The translations under genes and the position numbers were made by a program. The notes under the pieces are model-generated. The model had not been told where the DNA came from, made no database searches, and saw only the letters and a list, made by a program, of their open reading frames with translations. A DNA stretch of 28,389 bases from JBDKGH01 sp039798265 (GTDB taxonomy: Bacteria > Bacteroidota > Bacteroidia > Flavobacteriales_D > Sanyastnellaceae). Shown piece after piece: positions 7,559 through 15,695 of the stretch. The stretch spans positions 1-28,389 of the forward strand of contig JBDKGH010000055.1 in assembly GCA_039798265.1 (NCBI GenBank), in the 5' to 3' direction. Each line of letters opens with the position of its first letter. Within the stretch, counting starts at the first letter, position 1.

Positions 7559-9328
7559 ATGAAACTTTTACTGCATTATTTATCCCGTTCGCGCAAATTA
7601 GTTCTTTTAGCGCTTTTATTGGCTGCCGTCAACCAATGCTTTTCGCTGCTAGATCCTTTTATCAGCGGAAAATTGATTGATAAACTCGGCGTGCATCATG
7701 CCGATTATGCGGGCGATTTCAGCGCATTCTTCAAAGACTTGGTGGTCTTTTTAAGCCTGATGATCGGGGTGGCCATGGTTTCTCGCATTGCCAAGAATTT
7801 CCAAGATTATGTAACGAGTGTAATTACCCAGCGTACGGGAGCTATGATGTACACCGATGGAGTAAAACATTCATTGGAATTACCCTATGAAGTTTTCGAG
7901 GACCAACGCAGCGGAGAAACACTCAACAAACTTCAAAAAGTAAGAACCGACTCGGAGAAATTCATCACTTCCTTCATAGCGATTGTCTTTCAAAGTTTAA
8001 TCGGAGTCATCTTCGTGATGATCTACGCCTTGTCTGTGCATTGGATCATCGGACCTGTTTTTCTGATTACCGTTCCATTGCTCGCCTTGGTAAGCAATGC
8101 TTTGAGCAAACGCATCAAGTTCATTTCTAAACAAATTCTCACCGAAACTACCGGATTAAGCGGGAGCACCACCGAGTCTTTGCGCAATATTGAATTGGTA
8201 AAAAGTCTTGGACTGACCGATCAAGAGGTCAACCGATTGAATAATACTACCCGACGCATCCTAGGCTTAGAGCTACGCAAAGTGAAGTACATCCGTTCTT
8301 TGAGTTTTGTGCAAGGCACTACCGTGAATTTTCTTCGCACCTGTTTGGTGGGGTTCTTATACGGCTTGGTATTTCATGAAACCATATCCGTAGGGCAATT
8401 GATGACCCTCACCTTCTACTCCTTTTTCATCTTTGGGCCCCTGCAAGAATTGGGAAATGTGATTGCCACATATCGCGAAACGGAGGCATCGTTAAAAAAC
8501 TTCGAGGATCTCTTGGCCCAGCCGAAAGAACGCACACCCGAGACACCGAAAAAACTCAATGGACTAAACACATTCGAATTCAGAGGTGTTTCGTTCAAAC
8601 ATCGATCTGCGGCATCACCGGCACTGAATAATATTCAGTTTAAAGTAAACAAAGGCGAAACCATTGCTTTTGTAGGACCATCAGGATCGGGCAAAACAAC
8701 GTTGGTCAAATTATTAGTGGGCCTTTATCAACCCACCGAAGGTCAGCTCCTATTTGATGATATCGATGGCACTGAAATCAACCTCAGAGAACTTCGAGAG
8801 CAAATAGGATTTGTAACACAAGACACTCAACTATTTGCAGGAACCATTAAAGAGAACTTGCTCTTTGTGCAACCCAATGCTAGTGATGAGCAAGTGTTAG
8901 AAGCGCTCAAGCGATCTAGTTGCGACCGACTTTTAGAGCGTGCAGAAAACGGAATCGACACACTCATTGGGGAAAATGGGATAAAGATATCGGGCGGAGA
9001 AAAACAACGTTTATCCATTGCTCGTGCACTTTTACGCAACCCCAAATTATTGGTGATGGACGAAGCCACCTCTGCTTTGGATAGCCTAACCGAAGAAGAA
9101 ATCACAGAGACCATCAAGAAATTGGATGCCGGTGGAGATCACATCACGATCTTGATTGCCCATCGTTTAAGTACCATTATGCACGCCGACCGCATATTTG
9201 TATTGGAACATGGCAGTATTGCCGAAAACGGTACTCACGATCAGCTAGTTGCTGAAAAAGGTCTTTATTATGCCATGTGGAGGCAACAAATTGGTGAGCG
9301 TAAACGTACAACCGCGTCGAGCCGCTAA
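7559..9328 (+). CDS. ABC exporter, fused membrane and ATP-binding domains
   Basis: This 589-residue half-transporter resembles MsbA/LmrA-type exporters and should act as a homodimer in the inner membrane. Residues 1-about 310 are the transmembrane domain with six hydrophobic segments (for example 14-32, 62-76, 137-157, 160-180, 250-272 and 278-296). The nucleotide-binding domain is complete: Walker A GPSGSGKTT at 373-381, Q-loop Gln421, signature ISGGEKQR at 477-484, Walker B LLVMDEATS at 497-505 with Glu502, and H-loop His535. All catalytic residues are present, so it is predicted active. The substrate (lipid, peptide or drug) cannot be told. It is divergent from psuG, and the DUF922-like gene follows by 14 bases, so the two are probably co-transcribed. 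Confidence 0.94.
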   Translation: MKLLLHYLSRSRKLVLLALLLAAVNQCFSLLDPFISGKLIDKLGVHHADYAGDFSAFFKDLVVFLSLMIGVAMVSRIAKNFQDYVTSVITQRTGAMMYTDGVKHSLELPYEVFEDQRSGETLNKLQKVRTDSEKFITSFIAIVFQSLIGVIFVMIYALSVHWIIGPVFLITVPLLALVSNALSKRIKFISKQILTETTGLSGSTTESLRNIELVKSLGLTDQEVNRLNNTTRRILGLELRKVKYIRSLSFVQGTTVNFLRTCLVGFLYGLVFHETISVGQLMTLTFYSFFIFGPLQELGNVIATYRETEASLKNFEDLLAQPKERTPETPKKLNGLNTFEFRGVSFKHRSAASPALNNIQFKVNKGETIAFVGPSGSGKTTLVKLLVGLYQPTEGQLLFDDIDGTEINLRELREQIGFVTQDTQLFAGTIKENLLFVQPNASDEQVLEALKRSSCDRLLERAENGIDTLIGENGIKISGGEKQRLSIARALLRNPKLLVMDEATSALDSLTEEEITETIKKLDAGGDHITILIAHRLSTIMHADRIFVLEHGSIAENGTHDQLVAEKGLYYAMWRQQIGERKRTTASSR

Positions 9329-9342
9329 AGGCTTCGATTGTT

Positions 9343-9909
9343 ATGCGTAAACTATTTCTTGGACTTATTTTATTTACATCTCTCTCTTCCTTTTTCAATG
9401 ATGAACCCTCTCGCCCACTTTTCTGGACGGGCGAGCATTTAACCTGGGATCATTTCAACAATTCGGATGAAGCTTCGGGCAATCAAGAGGCCTTTTCTTA
9501 TGTAGGTATCACCTATACATACGAGATCTCAAACGATCGACCCATCGTCTATTTCAATGCCTATTTCGACCTTGCCACCAGTTGGGCAATGAAAGATAAA
9601 GCCAACAATCAGCTGCTCGTGCATGAGCAAGGCTTATTTGATATCGCCGAATTGTATGCGCGAAAAATGCGAAAAAAGATGAACATGTATTTGCAAACTC
9701 AAGGGCAAAACGTGAAGTTGCAGCCCGTGTTGGATGAAACTCGAAAGCACTATCAAGAGCAGGTAAATGCCATGTTTGCTGCCATTCGCAAGTACAACGT
9801 AGAGACCAACAATGGTAAAAACAAAGTCGCACAAGATCGTTGGAACACCTACATCAAAGCAGAACTAAGCAAACTAGAAGTATTCCGATTGATTGCTAAC
9901 GAGGAATAA
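9343..9909 (+). CDS. Secreted DUF922-like protein with degenerate metalloprotease motif
   Basis: This 188-residue protein has a hydrophobic N-terminus (about 1-17, MRKLFLGLILFTSLSSF) that reads as a signal peptide, so it is probably periplasmic or surface-exposed. The LTWDHF motif near 33-38, the YTYEIS segment and the LLVHEQGLFDIAELYARK block at 91-108 resemble the DUF922 family of putative zinc-dependent proteases found widely in Bacteroidota. In that family I expect HExxH followed by FDI; here it is HEQGL, with Leu98 where the second zinc-binding His would be. The C-terminal half is mostly helical and charged. It begins 14 bases after the ABC exporter stop and probably shares its transcript. 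Its end overlaps the end of the convergent AlkB-like gene by 14 bases. Family assignment is from memory of the motif; function unknown. Confidence 0.75.
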   Translation: MRKLFLGLILFTSLSSFFNDEPSRPLFWTGEHLTWDHFNNSDEASGNQEAFSYVGITYTYEISNDRPIVYFNAYFDLATSWAMKDKANNQLLVHEQGLFDIAELYARKMRKKMNMYLQTQGQNVKLQPVLDETRKHYQEQVNAMFAAIRKYNVETNNGKNKVAQDRWNTYIKAELSKLEVFRLIANEE

Positions 9910-10459
9910 TTCTTCGAAAAGTTAAGTTGATTCGTGGTTCCGCTATTTTCTTCGATCGAGGAATAGCGTGCATCCAATTCGTTTGAAAATTCTCCATCAC
10001 TAGTAGAGATCCTGACTCGAGTTTCACATCGAGCTTTTCGCTGGTAATCCGCGACTTTACTTTAAATATCCGCTCGGCACCAAGAGAAACGGAAGCAATG
10101 ATTCGCTGGTCCATCTCTTTTTCATTATCGCGGTGCCACCCCATTGCATCAATTCCATCGCGATAAAAATTGGCCAAAACAGAATTGAAAGAAAAGCTCA
10201 ACTCGGATTCTAGTCGCTTTTTTACCTCATCCAGAACGGGAACAAAATCCTGCTGTGGCCATTGGATGGATGAGTATTGATAGGGCAAACCATACCACGC
10301 CGTCAGTCGGGGTTCGAGGTATTTTTTTCCAAAAATGACTATTTCATTTTGTTGCCAATTCAATTGATCCTGAAGTGGCACGAACAAATCTTGGGAGAAA
10401 AAAGAAGGGTAATACACCAAACGTTCCGCTCCTTTTTGAAGCAAAACTACGCCACTCAT
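9896..10459 (-). CDS. AlkB-like 2-oxoglutarate/Fe(II)-dependent dioxygenase
   Basis: This 187-residue enzyme is of the AlkB family, which oxidatively removes alkyl lesions from DNA or RNA bases, releasing formaldehyde and using 2-oxoglutarate and oxygen. The metal ligands are visible: His109 and Asp111 in GWHRDNE and His164 in WMHAIPR. Arg176 in PRINLTFR would bind 2-oxoglutarate. The upstream NFYRDGIDAMGWH block is typical of the AlkB2/AlkB3-like subgroup, and length is normal. Its ATG overlaps the tatA stop by four bases (ATGA), so the two genes are translationally coupled. Its 3' end overlaps the convergent DUF922-like gene and no terminator is seen there. No Ada or other repair gene is close by. 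Confidence 0.93.
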   Translation of the reverse strand: MSGVVLLQKGAERLVYYPSFFSQDLFVPLQDQLNWQQNEIVIFGKKYLEPRLTAWYGLPYQYSSIQWPQQDFVPVLDEVKKRLESELSFSFNSVLANFYRDGIDAMGWHRDNEKEMDQRIIASVSLGAERIFKVKSRITSEKLDVKLESGSLLVMENFQTNWMHAIPRSKKIAEPRINLTFRRIIPR

Positions 10460-10764
10460 TTATCAATCAATTCTTGAGCAGGCGGTGGTGGGGGCGGCGG
10501 CGTAGGAGGAGCCGCAGGTGTTTGAGGAACTGAATTGGTCTTTGGCTCATCAAGGTCGATGTCCATTTGATCGAGCTTCACATTGGCTTGTGCTTGCTTC
10601 TTTATTTCATTCGCTCCATCCATTATTTCTCGTTGAATGTCTTGCGTAGCGTTACGAAATTGATACACCGCTTTACCCAAGGTTTGCGCCAAGCTGGGTA
10701 GCCCTTTTGCCCCAAAGAACAAAAGGTAGACAAAGAGAATTATGATGATTTCACCTGCACTCAT
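10456..10764 (-). CDS. tatA: Twin-arginine translocase subunit TatA/TatE family
   Basis: This 102-residue inner-membrane protein forms the pore component of the Tat system, which exports folded proteins. Residues 4-18 are the short transmembrane helix (GEIIIILFVYLLFFG), followed by the hinge FGAKGLPSLAQTLGKAV and an amphipathic helix to about 60, the classical TatA/E plan. The C-terminal tail is unusual for its Pro content: 13 of residues 79-97 are proline, including a run of seven. Ribosomes would likely need EF-P to pass it. No tatC is in the window; in Bacteroidota tatA and tatC are often unlinked. The gene is first in a two-gene unit with the AlkB-like gene (ATGA overlap). Confidence 0.92.
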   Translation of the reverse strand: MSAGEIIIILFVYLLFFGAKGLPSLAQTLGKAVYQFRNATQDIQREIMDGANEIKKQAQANVKLDQMDIDLDEPKTNSVPQTPAAPPTPPPPPPPAQELIDK

Positions 10765-10771
10765 GCGGCTT

Positions 10772-10779
10772 CAAAAGTA
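10772..10779 (-). promoter_or_regulatory. Putative -7 box of tatA
   Basis: The minus strand reads TACTTTTG, a full match to TAnnTTTG, ending 7 bases before the ATG at 10764. A very short or absent 5' leader is expected. Confidence 0.4.
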
Positions 10780-10824
10780 CGTTGAAGATGGTCTATGTTG
10801 TATGAAAAAGCGTTAAGTAACATC

Positions 10825-10853
10825 AAAAAAAAACCCCGACTTTGCAGTCAGGG
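10825..10853 (-). terminator. Rho-independent terminator of secDF
   Basis: On the minus strand CCCTGACT, loop GCAA, AGTCGGGG forms an eight-pair stem (one G-T pair), followed directly by nine T. It lies 25 bases after the secDF stop, just before tatA. Confidence 0.88.
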
Positions 10854-10877
10854 CTTTTCTTACAACAGAGAATAATA

Positions 10878-13800
10878 TTAGGCAGTCACTGAATCAGCGC
10901 CTGCTTTCTTGTCAGATTCGTTATTCTTCTTTCCGAATAAACCACCCATATCAATTACAATAGGAGTAGCGATGAACAGGGTAGAATATACCCCTGAAAG
11001 CACCCCGATGATCATGGCGAAAGTGAAACCTTTGATATCGTCACTTCCGAAGAAGAACATTACCAAAAGGGTCAACAATACAGTCATAGAGGTGTTGATC
11101 GAACGACCCATGGTGCTATTCAAAGCATCATTGATAGTCGTTTTCATATCGCCACCTTTGCGTACTTTCATGTATTCACGAATACGGTCGAAGATTACTA
11201 CGGTGTCATTGATCGAGTAACCAATTACGGTCAAGATCGCACCGATGAAGTTTTGGTTCACTTCCAAAGAGAAAGGTACGATACCGTTCAATAGAGTGAA
11301 TGCTGCCACTACCACAATCGCGTCGTGGAAGAGCGCTACGATAGCACCCACCGCGAAGTCGATCTTTTGGAATCGGATGAATACATAAACACCCACCAAA
11401 AGAAGACCAATGATCGCAGACCAGATAGCTTCTGTGCGGAAGTCGTCGCTCATGCTTGGAGCTACTTTATAGGTGCCATCTACTTTGTAGTCTTTACCTA
11501 AAGTATCTAGAGCATCCATCATCTTTTGATTCACCACTTCATCTACGTTTTGATCAGTGCTATTGATCATGTAGTTAGTAGTGATTTTGTAAGCCATATC
11601 TCCAGTACCTACACTTTGTACAAGTACAGAAGCAGCTTGACCATTCTCTTCAACCAAACCAGCGCCAACGGCGTTACGGATAGCATCAGCATCCATTTTC
11701 TCGTTGAACACAATTTTGAATGAAGTACCACCAGCAAAGTCAACACCCATGTTAAATCCACGAGTAAATACAGACACGAGACCAGCAATAACGATGACAC
11801 TGGAAATCAAGTAGAACATTTTACGTTTTGAAACGAAGTCGTAGTTGATCTTAGTAAACCAGTTCTTAGTGATGTTGCTGTAGAAAGTAATCGGTTTTTT
11901 GTTCTCCAAACGGCGGTAAAGGATCAAACGAGAGATCAATAACGCTGTGAAAAGAGTAGTGAAAATACCGATGATCAATGTAGTAGCGAAACCTTTAATA
12001 GGACCCGTACCGATAACGAACAATACGATACCCGTGATCAAGGTAGTAGCGTTACCGTCGATAATGGCACCAATCGCTTTGATGAAACCATCTTTCATCG
12101 CGGCGTTCATGTTTTTACCAAGGCGCATTTCTTCTTTCACACGCTCGTAAATCAATACGTTCGCATCTACCGCCATACCCATGGTCAACACGATACCGGC
12201 GATACCAGGCAATGTCAAAGCACCACCGAAAGATACCAAGGCACCAATCATGAAGAACAAGTTAGCGATCAAAGCCACGTTAGCAGCCCAACCCGCCCAA
12301 GCGTAATAGAATATCATGTAGATCAAGATCACCAAGAATGCGATCACAAAAGACCAGATACCAGCCTTGATGTTCTCAGCACCCAAAGATGGACCGATAG
12401 TTACTTCGTCGATGATACGAGCAGGAGCAGGAAGTGAACCAGCCTCAAGGAGACCAGCCAAATCTTGTGCTTCTTGAATTTGTTGTTCGCGTGTTTGAGA
12501 CTTAGAACCGAAGGTAATCACCGAGCGACCATTCGGAATTTCAGTGTTCACGCTAGGAGCGCTATACACGAGGTTGTCCATTACGATAGCGATTGCACGC
12601 TTGTTGTCACCAGCATTCTTGGCCGTCATTTGGCGCCAGATTGGAGTACCTGTTTCGGTATCCATGCTCATTTCAACGGTTACCTCACCATTGGTAGGAT
12701 CGAAATCTTGGCGAGCATCCGTAATTGACTTACCATCAAGAGGAGCTTTACCTTTTAAAGAAGGATCTTTAATAGCATAAAGAGTAGAAACGTTCTGTTC
12801 CGCTTTAGCAGACCATAACAAACGCAATTCAGCAGGAAGAACAGCTTTTACCTCAGGCATGCGCAAAATGCGGTTCACTGCAGAAGTATCGGTTGATTTA
12901 GAAAAACCAACAATAGATGTTCCCATAGGAGCGCGAGTATCCAACAAAGCGAGAAGAGGATTTTTCTTGCGCAATTCTGTTTGAGTCAACAAGCTGTCTG
13001 GCTTAAGACCAGTAGAGTCAACAGCAGCCGTTTGAGTAGAATCAGTAGCTGTAGAGTCAGTAGCTGTAGTATCTACTACCGCCTTGTTAGCAGAAAGACC
13101 GTAGAACTGAGGAGCTAATTTTTTACCAGCAGCCTCGTTAGCGGCCATCAACTGAGCCATTACTTCCATATTGAAGTAAGTATCCCAGAACTCAAGGTTA
13201 GCGGTGCTCTTCAAGTTTTTGCGTACACGCTCACGGTCGCTGATACCTGGCAATTCAACCAAGATACGGCCAGTCAAGGCTTGCTTTTGAACGTTAGGCT
13301 GAGTAACACCGAATTGGTCGATACGTTTTTTGATAATGTTCTCTGTGTTGCTAATCGCATCATCCGCTTCTTGCTTCAATGTTTTCAAAACATCGTCATC
13401 AGAAGTTTTTGGTGGGAACTTCTCTTGTGTTTCGATGTTGTTGAAGATTCTCCACAACTCGATACCAGAGTTTTGATTTTTCCAAGCCTTACCAAAAAGA
13501 GTAACGAAATCGTCTGTTGAGCTATTTTGAGCAGCCACAGCTTCTGCGATCGCAGCGCGGAAAGCTTTATTCTCGTTATCATCACTAAGTGCAATGATCA
13601 AATCAGGAATAGAAACTTCCAAGGTCACGCTCATACCACCTTGAAGGTCCAAACCGAGGTTCAACTCGTGTTGTTTCAAGTAGCTGTAAGGGTGTCCGAG
13701 CAATGGGTACACTTTAGCCTCAGAGCTATCACGAAGCAACTTACGCTCGAGGTCGTAAATAGCTGAATCCTGCAACTCGGCAGGCGTGTCAGTTGAAGCG

Positions 13801-13928
13801 ATAGAATCTACGGCTAATTGGTGAATTGTTTTTTCAAAGTTTTTAGCCACCAGGCCAAAAGACAACGAGTAAACAACCGTTAGCGTGAGCAGGATTACGA
13901 AAATCCAGAGAATTGATTTATTCTGCAT
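10878..13928 (-). CDS. secDF: Protein translocase subunit SecDF, fused
   Basis: SecDF uses the proton gradient to pull preproteins out of the SecYEG channel on the periplasmic side. This 1016-residue protein is the SecD-SecF fusion usual in Bacteroidota. A first transmembrane helix is at about 8-27, and the SecD D1 motif LGLDLQGG at 91-98. The large periplasmic P1 region contains a lineage-type insertion near 260-340 with a Thr/Ala/Asp/Ser repeat. The SecD membrane cluster is about 520-675 with VDANVLIYER at 587-596. The SecF half starts with a helix at about 703-721, has GVDFAGGT at 728-735 and a second cluster to about 1000 with NDTVVIFDRIRE. The gene stands alone with its own promoter-like box and terminator. 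Codon use is biased toward optimal codons, fitting high expression. Confidence 0.97.
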   Translation of the reverse strand: MQNKSILWIFVILLTLTVVYSLSFGLVAKNFEKTIHQLAVDSIASTDTPAELQDSAIYDLERKLLRDSSEAKVYPLLGHPYSYLKQHELNLGLDLQGGMSVTLEVSIPDLIIALSDDNENKAFRAAIAEAVAAQNSSTDDFVTLFGKAWKNQNSGIELWRIFNNIETQEKFPPKTSDDDVLKTLKQEADDAISNTENIIKKRIDQFGVTQPNVQKQALTGRILVELPGISDRERVRKNLKSTANLEFWDTYFNMEVMAQLMAANEAAGKKLAPQFYGLSANKAVVDTTATDSTATDSTQTAAVDSTGLKPDSLLTQTELRKKNPLLALLDTRAPMGTSIVGFSKSTDTSAVNRILRMPEVKAVLPAELRLLWSAKAEQNVSTLYAIKDPSLKGKAPLDGKSITDARQDFDPTNGEVTVEMSMDTETGTPIWRQMTAKNAGDNKRAIAIVMDNLVYSAPSVNTEIPNGRSVITFGSKSQTREQQIQEAQDLAGLLEAGSLPAPARIIDEVTIGPSLGAENIKAGIWSFVIAFLVILIYMIFYYAWAGWAANVALIANLFFMIGALVSFGGALTLPGIAGIVLTMGMAVDANVLIYERVKEEMRLGKNMNAAMKDGFIKAIGAIIDGNATTLITGIVLFVIGTGPIKGFATTLIIGIFTTLFTALLISRLILYRRLENKKPITFYSNITKNWFTKINYDFVSKRKMFYLISSVIVIAGLVSVFTRGFNMGVDFAGGTSFKIVFNEKMDADAIRNAVGAGLVEENGQAASVLVQSVGTGDMAYKITTNYMINSTDQNVDEVVNQKMMDALDTLGKDYKVDGTYKVAPSMSDDFRTEAIWSAIIGLLLVGVYVFIRFQKIDFAVGAIVALFHDAIVVVAAFTLLNGIVPFSLEVNQNFIGAILTVIGYSINDTVVIFDRIREYMKVRKGGDMKTTINDALNSTMGRSINTSMTVLLTLLVMFFFGSDDIKGFTFAMIIGVLSGVYSTLFIATPIVIDMGGLFGKKNNESDKKAGADSVTA
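13042..13071 (-). repeat. 15-base tandem repeat inside secDF
   Basis: TCAGTAGCTGTAG occurs at 13042-13054 and again at 13057-13069, a period of 15 bases. In the protein it encodes two copies of TATDS at about residues 288-297, within a Ser/Thr/Asp-rich stretch of the SecD periplasmic region. Confidence 0.8.
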
Positions 13929-13967
13929 GAATCTACAGTTTGGAAAAGGTCTTTCTTGTTAGGGCGG

Positions 13968-13975
13968 CAAATATA
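13968..13975 (-). promoter_or_regulatory. Putative -7 box of secDF
   Basis: The minus strand reads TATATTTG, a full match to TAnnTTTG, 39 bases before the secDF ATG. It lies after the rpmB terminator, so secDF is probably transcribed independently. No clear -33 TTG. Confidence 0.45.
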
Positions 13976-14025
13976 ACCAATGTGAATGTTTTTCGGTTAC
14001 TTACCGCATAATTAAGCGCACCCTG

Positions 14026-14064
14026 ACAAAACAAAAGGCGCCAGCCGTTGGTCGGGAAGCGCCT
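14026..14064 (-). terminator. Rho-independent terminator after rpmB
   Basis: On the minus strand AGGCGC (14064-14059) pairs with GCGCCT (14041-14036) across a 17-base loop and is followed by a T-rich tract TTTGTTTTG. It sits 24 bases after the rpmB stop and separates rpmB from secDF. Confidence 0.75.
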
Positions 14065-14088
14065 AATGAGTGGGTTACGTAGATTTGA

Positions 14089-14325
14089 TTAGTCAATCAA
14101 ACCTGCAGCTTGAGCACGCTTAAGAGCGGCAGCCAAGCCAATTTTGTTGATTGTACGCATACCTTTAGGGGTTACACGCAATTCAACCCAGCGCTTTTCT
14201 TCTTCCAACCAAAACTTCTTGTACTGAAGGTTTGGATAGAATTTACGCTTGGTTTTAATATTCGAGTGAGACACATGGTGTCCAGTAATTGTCTTCTTTC
14301 CGGTGATTTCACAAACGCGTGCCAT
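14089..14325 (-). CDS. rpmB: Large ribosomal subunit protein bL28
   Basis: This 78-residue basic protein matches bL28 over its full length: start MARVCEITGKKTITGHHVSHS, then a KTKRKFYPNLQ block typical of L28, and an end with GLAAALKRAQAAG. It is a structural component of the 50S subunit. In many Bacteroidota rpmB is followed by rpmG (bL33), a DUF4295 gene and ftsY. Here a terminator follows at once and then secDF, so those genes are absent from this spot. cinA lies 62 bases upstream and a promoter-like TTTCTTTG with following CACC is in that gap at 14363-14370. Confidence 0.98.
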   Translation of the reverse strand: MARVCEITGKKTITGHHVSHSNIKTKRKFYPNLQYKKFWLEEEKRWVELRVTPKGMRTINKIGLAAALKRAQAAGLID

Positions 14326-14362
14326 GTCTTATAACTTTTATTTCCCTTAAAAAACAGGGGTG

Positions 14363-14370
14363 CAAAGAAA
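14363..14370 (-). promoter_or_regulatory. Putative -7 box of rpmB
   Basis: The minus strand reads TTTCTTTG, one base off TAnnTTTG, and continues CACC as do the boxes before the E1 gene and cdsA. It lies 37 bases before the rpmB ATG, in the 62-base gap after cinA. Confidence 0.35.
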
Positions 14371-14387
14371 CAACTTTTTTTCAATAT

Positions 14388-15641
14388 TCAAACATTCTTG
14401 TGCAGAATTTCTTTTCGAAGGAGGTTTAAGGCACTATTAGATGCCATAAGAATGTTCCTTTCGCGACTCCTTCCAAACTGAAATTTTCTAGCAATGGTGC
14501 GGTTTGGCGTAGCAATAGCGATCCAAATAGTGCCCACCGGATTTTCTTCAGTGCCACCCCCAGGTCCGGCAATTCCCGTGGTAGAAATGGCATAAGTGGT
14601 GTTTAATCGCTGGCGAGCCCCTTCTGCCATTTGGATAGCCGTTTCTTCATTTACCGCCCCAGCTGTCTGCAATAGATCCATGCTTACACCAAGCTGGTGA
14701 TCTTTTATAGAATAGGTGTAAGCTATTACACCACCCACAAAATAATCGCTAGCACCCGATATAGAAGTGAGCAAATGGGACAAAAATCCTCCCGTGCAGC
14801 TTTCCGCGACACACAGGGTTTCTTTTCTTTCTAAAAGCATTTTTCCTAAAACACTTCCTAAAGTCTCTTTGCCGAATCCATACACATAATCTCCGATGAT
14901 CTGCATCAACTCGGATTCCTTGCGCTGAATGCGCTCACGGAGCACCTCTTCATTTGCTCCACCGTATGCCGACATGCGAAGCTTCACCATTCCTGGGGAA
15001 GGCAAATAAGCTAACTTGATGTCTTCTTCGGCTAACGAGTTTTCCCAATCCTTAATCGTATCGGCGAGAAAAGACTCTCCTACGCCTTGTGTAAGTATGG
15101 TGCGGTGAACAATGGCTGGGCGAGAAAAATGTGTGGCAATTTTGCCCAACACTTCGTCTTCCATCATTCCCATCATTTCATAGGGAACACCGGGCATCGA
15201 AACGATGACGGAATTGCCTTTTTCAAACCACATACCGTTTGCCGTGCCACGCATATTATGAATAACGGTGCATGCCTTGGGCACCAATGCTTGTTGCCTA
15301 TTTACTTCCAACATGGGCAATCCACGATGACGGAAAAATTCGGAAACACGGGCGAGTGATTGCTCATCCATGACTAACTCCGAATCAAAATATTCGCACA
15401 GTGTTTTTTTCGTAATATCATCTTTAGTAGGGCCTAAGCCGCCAGTAATAATGATCACCTCTGAGCGCGAAACGGCTTCATCAATGGAGCGAATGATCTC
15501 TTCTTTATTGTCCGAAATGGAAGTGATGCGATGAACACGAATACCCATGGCGTTCAGATTTTCTCCTAGCCATGCGCTATTGGTATCTACGGTTTGACCG
15601 ATGAGTATTTCATCGCCGATGGTGATGATTTCAGCTTGCAT
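14388..15641 (-). CDS. cinA: CinA family protein, nucleotide-pyrophosphatase and NMN-deamidase domains
   Basis: This 417-residue two-domain protein has the full CinA architecture. The N-terminal domain (about 1-170) has the MoaB/MogA-like fold with GDEILIGQTVDTNS at 9-22 and ITGGLGPTKDD at 65-75; in characterised members it hydrolyses ADP-ribose-type dinucleotides. A linker follows, then the C-terminal PncC-type domain (about 255-417) with AESCTGG at 279-285 and TGIAGPGGGTEENPVGT, which deamidates nicotinamide mononucleotide in NAD recycling. The name competence/damage-inducible reflects older work, and nothing here ties it to competence. It follows psd by 54 bases and probably shares the cdsA-psd transcript. 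Confidence 0.96.
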   Translation of the reverse strand: MQAEIITIGDEILIGQTVDTNSAWLGENLNAMGIRVHRITSISDNKEEIIRSIDEAVSRSEVIIITGGLGPTKDDITKKTLCEYFDSELVMDEQSLARVSEFFRHRGLPMLEVNRQQALVPKACTVIHNMRGTANGMWFEKGNSVIVSMPGVPYEMMGMMEDEVLGKIATHFSRPAIVHRTILTQGVGESFLADTIKDWENSLAEEDIKLAYLPSPGMVKLRMSAYGGANEEVLRERIQRKESELMQIIGDYVYGFGKETLGSVLGKMLLERKETLCVAESCTGGFLSHLLTSISGASDYFVGGVIAYTYSIKDHQLGVSMDLLQTAGAVNEETAIQMAEGARQRLNTTYAISTTGIAGPGGGTEENPVGTIWIAIATPNRTIARKFQFGRSRERNILMASNSALNLLRKEILHKNV

Positions 15642-15695
15642 ACAATTTCTTTAAGAATACAGACAACACCGAAGACCGTAGAAGGTTCGCTGGGC

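Noticed and set aside
9941..9968. Inverted repeat CGCTATT...AATAGCG around a TCGATCGA core, 32 bases after the DUF922-like stop
   Set aside because: It lies in the AlkB-like coding region (encoding part of HAIPRSKKIAEP), has no T run on either side, and its inner pairs are poor, so a terminator role is not supported.
14110..14334. Plus-strand open frame covering rpmB
   Set aside because: It overlaps almost the whole bL28 gene on the other strand and has no family features.
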